A program made the position numbers and the translations under genes. Shown here piece by piece: positions 61,340 to 64,000 of a stretch of 64,000 bases of DNA (position 1 is its first letter; every line of letters begins with the position of its first letter). This DNA is from Mortierella alpina (lineage: Eukaryota > Mortierellomycota > Mortierellomycetes > Mortierellales > Mortierellaceae), in NCBI GenBank assembly GCA_029449245.1, contig JANATF010000020.1:62001-126000 (forward strand). The letters run 5' to 3'. Under the pieces are notes generated by a model. That model saw nothing but the letters and a program-made list of their open reading frames with translations. It was not told where the DNA came from and did no database searches.

Positions 61340-61756
61340 ATGACCCACTCGACCCCCGCCACCGCCTCGATGACCAACAGCAACAGCACTGGCGCTGGAT
61401 CCTCGACCAAGGCTCGTCGCCTTTCGCTCACGCGACTGTTCAATGGCAAGACAAAGGCTCCTGGCAGCATGGCTATGCGAGACGAGAGCCAGGTGCCCCC
61501 AGTGCCCGCGATCCCTGCACACTACCGCCACTCCATGGCCCCATCCATGGATATCCAGAGCCAGTTGGTGCGCGAGCGTCGCAAGTCCCTGGCTGCGCTT
61601 TCAGAGTCGAACCCTCGCGCGGTCAGCCTCGACCTGAAACACCCTGTTGAAATGACGGACAAGATGCGCCAGTTTGACGAGCTGCTCCAGAAGCGCCGGG
61701 GAAGCACCATCCGTATTTCGCTCACACCCAGCCTGCTGCAAGAGGAATCGGCCTAA
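61340..61756 (+). CDS. small basic hypothetical protein with RRxS phosphosites
   Basis: A single-exon 138-aa frame with its own ATG and a TATA-like element upstream. No known domain. Three Arg-Arg-x-Ser motifs (RRLS near residue 27, RRKS near 82, RRGS near 121) match the protein kinase A consensus. A predicted helix lies near 105-119 (MTDKMRQFDELLQKRR). The rest is Ser/Thr/Pro-rich and probably disordered. Regular third-position GC bias and spaced motifs favour a real gene. It may be a signalling target or adaptor; this is inference. Confidence 0.6.
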   Translation: MTHSTPATASMTNSNSTGAGSSTKARRLSLTRLFNGKTKAPGSMAMRDESQVPPVPAIPAHYRHSMAPSMDIQSQLVRERRKSLAALSESNPRAVSLDLKHPVEMTDKMRQFDELLQKRRGSTIRISLTPSLLQEESA

Positions 61757-62347
61757 GCCAAGAAGCTGTGCGCTGTTCCTTATCCTATACATATGTCCTG
61801 TTTCCACACCCTGTATCAACACACTCTTGTACCATAGTATCATAGAAGACATCATTTTAATTCGTATAAAAAAAGCCTTGCACACTGGGACAGATCCCAA
61901 CCCTACTTTATGGCTCCAACGCCTGCCTGCCTTGCCCTGTGTCTGTGCCTGTGTCTATGTCTTGTGTCTGTGTTCTGTGTCCGTGTCTGTGTCTGTGTGA
62001 AGGCAAAGGTTGCCTGGCAAACAGTCACGCGCTGGCACCATTGCAAATCGCCGGCATATTTTTTTGTTCTTCCTTGACACTGTCCTTCGTTTTGACTCTC
62101 TTTTCCCTTCTCCCTCTCCTTGACCCTCCGCCCTTCGTCCTCCTCGTCTGTCTTCCCTTACCGTCTCTCTCTTCTCCTCTCTCTTCTCCTCTCTCTTCTT
62201 CTCTCTCTTCTTCTTCTTCTTCTGCTTCTTCTTCTCTCCATCACCGCCTGCTGCCACTCCTTACAAGGCCCCATTCACACTGCTCGCATAGCCCTCGCAT
62301 CCATTGACTTCGCCACCCTCCTTCCACCCCCCAGTAGGCCTCGCCTC
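61757..62347. other. intergenic with TGTCTG and pyrimidine repeats
   Basis: About 590 nt. An imperfect (TGTCTG)n stretch lies at about 61940-62000 and a CTCTCTTCTCCT-like pyrimidine repeat at about 62160-62235, the latter likely in the PROPPIN leader. No gene. Confidence 0.5.
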
Positions 62348-64000
62348 ATGAACCTGTCGAAGCCATCGCCCTACTCCGCATCCGACGCGCCGGGGCTTCT
62401 TTACGCGTCCTTCAACCAAGGTTCGTTCCCCGCACCCAGCGAAAGCGCATTGGAGGCGAGCAAACCTGCAAACGCTTAGACTCTACCCATCCCAACCTTC
62501 CACCCACCCTTCCACAGCCCAACGATGCACAACCACCACCACCGCGGGTCACTGAACCAGCAATCTCTTTCCTTTAGACTTTGGCTGTTTCTCATGCGGA
62601 CTTGATTCGGGCTTTCGAATATACAACTGCGACCCGTTGAAGGAAAAAATGCGCAAAGGTAAAAACAAAAAGACAAAAAGAAGAGACTAGCGACGAAGCG
62701 CGCTGACGACTCTGTAACCACTGCAACGGTCTTGAGAGGAATGTGCCATCGCTGCCTTCATGGCCGACAGAGACTGAACCATACTATCACTTTTCTCCTT
62801 TTTCTTAACCTTCCGCTTTCAGAGTTTGAAGATGGCGGAATCTGCATGGTGGAGATGCTGTTTCGTTGCAACTACCTCGCCCTTGTCGGTGGTGGCAAAA
62901 ATCCAAAGTACCCACCCAACAAAGTCATTATCTGGGATGACGAGCGGGAGAGAGGCGTGATCGAGCTAGAGTTCAGGAGTGAGGTGAAGGCTGTCAGGCT
63001 GCGTAGAGACAAGTAAGGCTCATGGGCATTTCATCTTTTGGAGACTTGTCGACTGCCACCGGATGCATGAAACGACGACTGACCCGATACCATTCGTGTG
63101 TGGCTGTCCTTATTCAGATTCGTAGTCGTTCTTGCAAACAAGGTCATCGTCTACACCTTTAGCATGATGCCGACAAAACTACACGTCTTTGAGACGGTCG
63201 ACAATGACAGAGGTACTGTAGGATTTCTCGGATATTCAGCTGCGGGCGGGGTGCATTGGCACTGCAATGGGTACCCCTTGTTCAAAACGCCCTTGGCCAT
63301 TGTGACTGATGCCGCAGCGCCCACCTTTTTGATCGCTTGACATAGGTCTAGTGGCGTTGTCATGGTCGGACAAGCACGCGATCCTCATATTTCCAGGAAG
63401 ACAAAGCGGACACATTCAAATCGTGGATCTCAACAGTGTTGTTCCGACCACCGCCGTCTCCTCTGCAGCGCCCTCCTCATCTTTCCAGGCCAGCTCGCTC
63501 TCTGGAACACCTAATCAGCCCAAATACCCCATGGCCAGCACCAAGCCAACTGCTAACATCTCCATCATCCCAGCCCACACCAGCTCTCTGTTTTGTCTTG
63601 TGACCAACGTCGATGGAACGAAATGCGCCTCTGCGTCGGACAAAGGCACACTTATTCGGGTGTTTGATACTGGATCGAGTAAACTGTTGCATGAATTCAG
63701 GAGAGGCGTTGACAAGGCAGAAATCTACAGCATTGCCTTCAATAGCGACTCTACAAGGATCTGTGCAGGATCAGACAAGGGTACTGTCCATATATTCAAT
63801 CTCGATGGCGCCTCGGGATCAAGGGTTTATCAGTCCGGCATGGGATCGCCTTCAAGCGGACCACAGTACGGCGAGGTCTTACAGCCGCACCATGCCTCGC
63901 ACATGTCATCCGGCAATCGACAATCCAGGTATAGTCAGAATATGTTGACTGGTGAAGGGACAAGGTTTCAGCTCGACCCAGCGTGAGACGAGGACGTCGC
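62348..64000 (+). CDS. PROPPIN WD-repeat protein, WIPI4/WDR45/Hsv2 type (3' truncated)
   Basis: Exons 62348-62420, 62578-62658, 62823-63012, 63118-63212 and 63346 onward; the gene continues beyond the right edge. Motifs in order: [80 protein letters not shown], then [15 protein letters not shown], then EFRRG near residues 263-267. F/L-R-R-G is the signature by which PROPPINs bind PI3P and PI(3,5)P2, and the [12 protein letters not shown] neighbourhood is typical of the family. Within it, [15 protein letters not shown] matches the WDR45/WIPI3-4 (Hsv2) branch. These proteins act at isolation membranes and vacuoles in autophagy. The frame meets TGA at 63984-63986, but a GTGAGA donor overlaps just before it, so splicing onward is likely. 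Confidence 0.85.

Overview
The window reads as nuclear DNA of an early-diverging fungus, most likely Mortierellomycotina (Mortierella/Linnemannia type); this placement is inference. The evidence is: 5-9 exon genes with mostly 60-150 nt GT-AG introns, a PNS1-type SLC44 transporter, UFD4, a Zn2Cys6 factor, an AP-1-like bZIP, F-box/LRR proteins, long Gln/Ser/Asn/Asp homopolymer tracts inside proteins, pyrimidine-rich leaders and many microsatellites. No prokaryotic, viral, transposon, rRNA, tRNA or CRISPR signature was recognised. I reconstructed exon structures by hand from reading frame, splice consensus and family knowledge; exon lengths in each complete multi-exon gene sum to a multiple of three.

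Layout, left to right. (1) 1-12.8 kb: 3' end of a GH5 glycosylceramidase-like gene, RAD7 (-), dihydrofolate reductase (+, divergent from RAD7), a bZIP factor (-), an F-box protein (-), a Ser-rich protein (-) and RNA polymerase III subunit RPC9/Rpc17 (-). (2) 13-19.7 kb: a PLP aminotransferase (-), divergent from the sorting nexin SNX41/ATG20 (+), then a tandem-BTB protein (-). (3) 21-30.1 kb: a 1440-aa Zn2Cys6 activator (+), an SLC44/PNS1 transporter (-) with a 27-nt exon, and a Gemin6-like Sm-fold protein (-). (4) 30.8-41.2 kb: a 995-aa membrane-anchored amphipathic-helix protein (+), a paraoxonase-like protein (+) and a Kelch protein (+) whose inter-repeat introns share one position. (5) 44.2-57 kb: a YANK/STK32-type kinase (+), a glutathione S-transferase (-) and the HECT ligase UFD4 (-). 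(6) 57-64 kb: a gene-poor stretch with one doubtful ORF, a small basic protein with three RRxS sites (+), and the 5' part of a PROPPIN (WIPI4/Hsv2 type, +) that runs off the right edge.

The genes do not form a pathway or a biosynthetic cluster; this is ordinary housekeeping and regulatory gene content. RAD7, SNX41, UFD4 and the PROPPIN serve DNA repair, endosome/autophagy traffic and proteolysis, but nothing here suggests co-regulation beyond shared divergent promoters (RAD7/DHFR, aminotransferase/SNX41, BTB/Zn2Cys6, Gemin6/helical protein). The most unusual items are the Gemin6-like gene, the long amphipathic-helix protein, the CaaX-ended glycosidase, two GC-AG introns, the 27-nt exon and the Kelch exon-repeat match.
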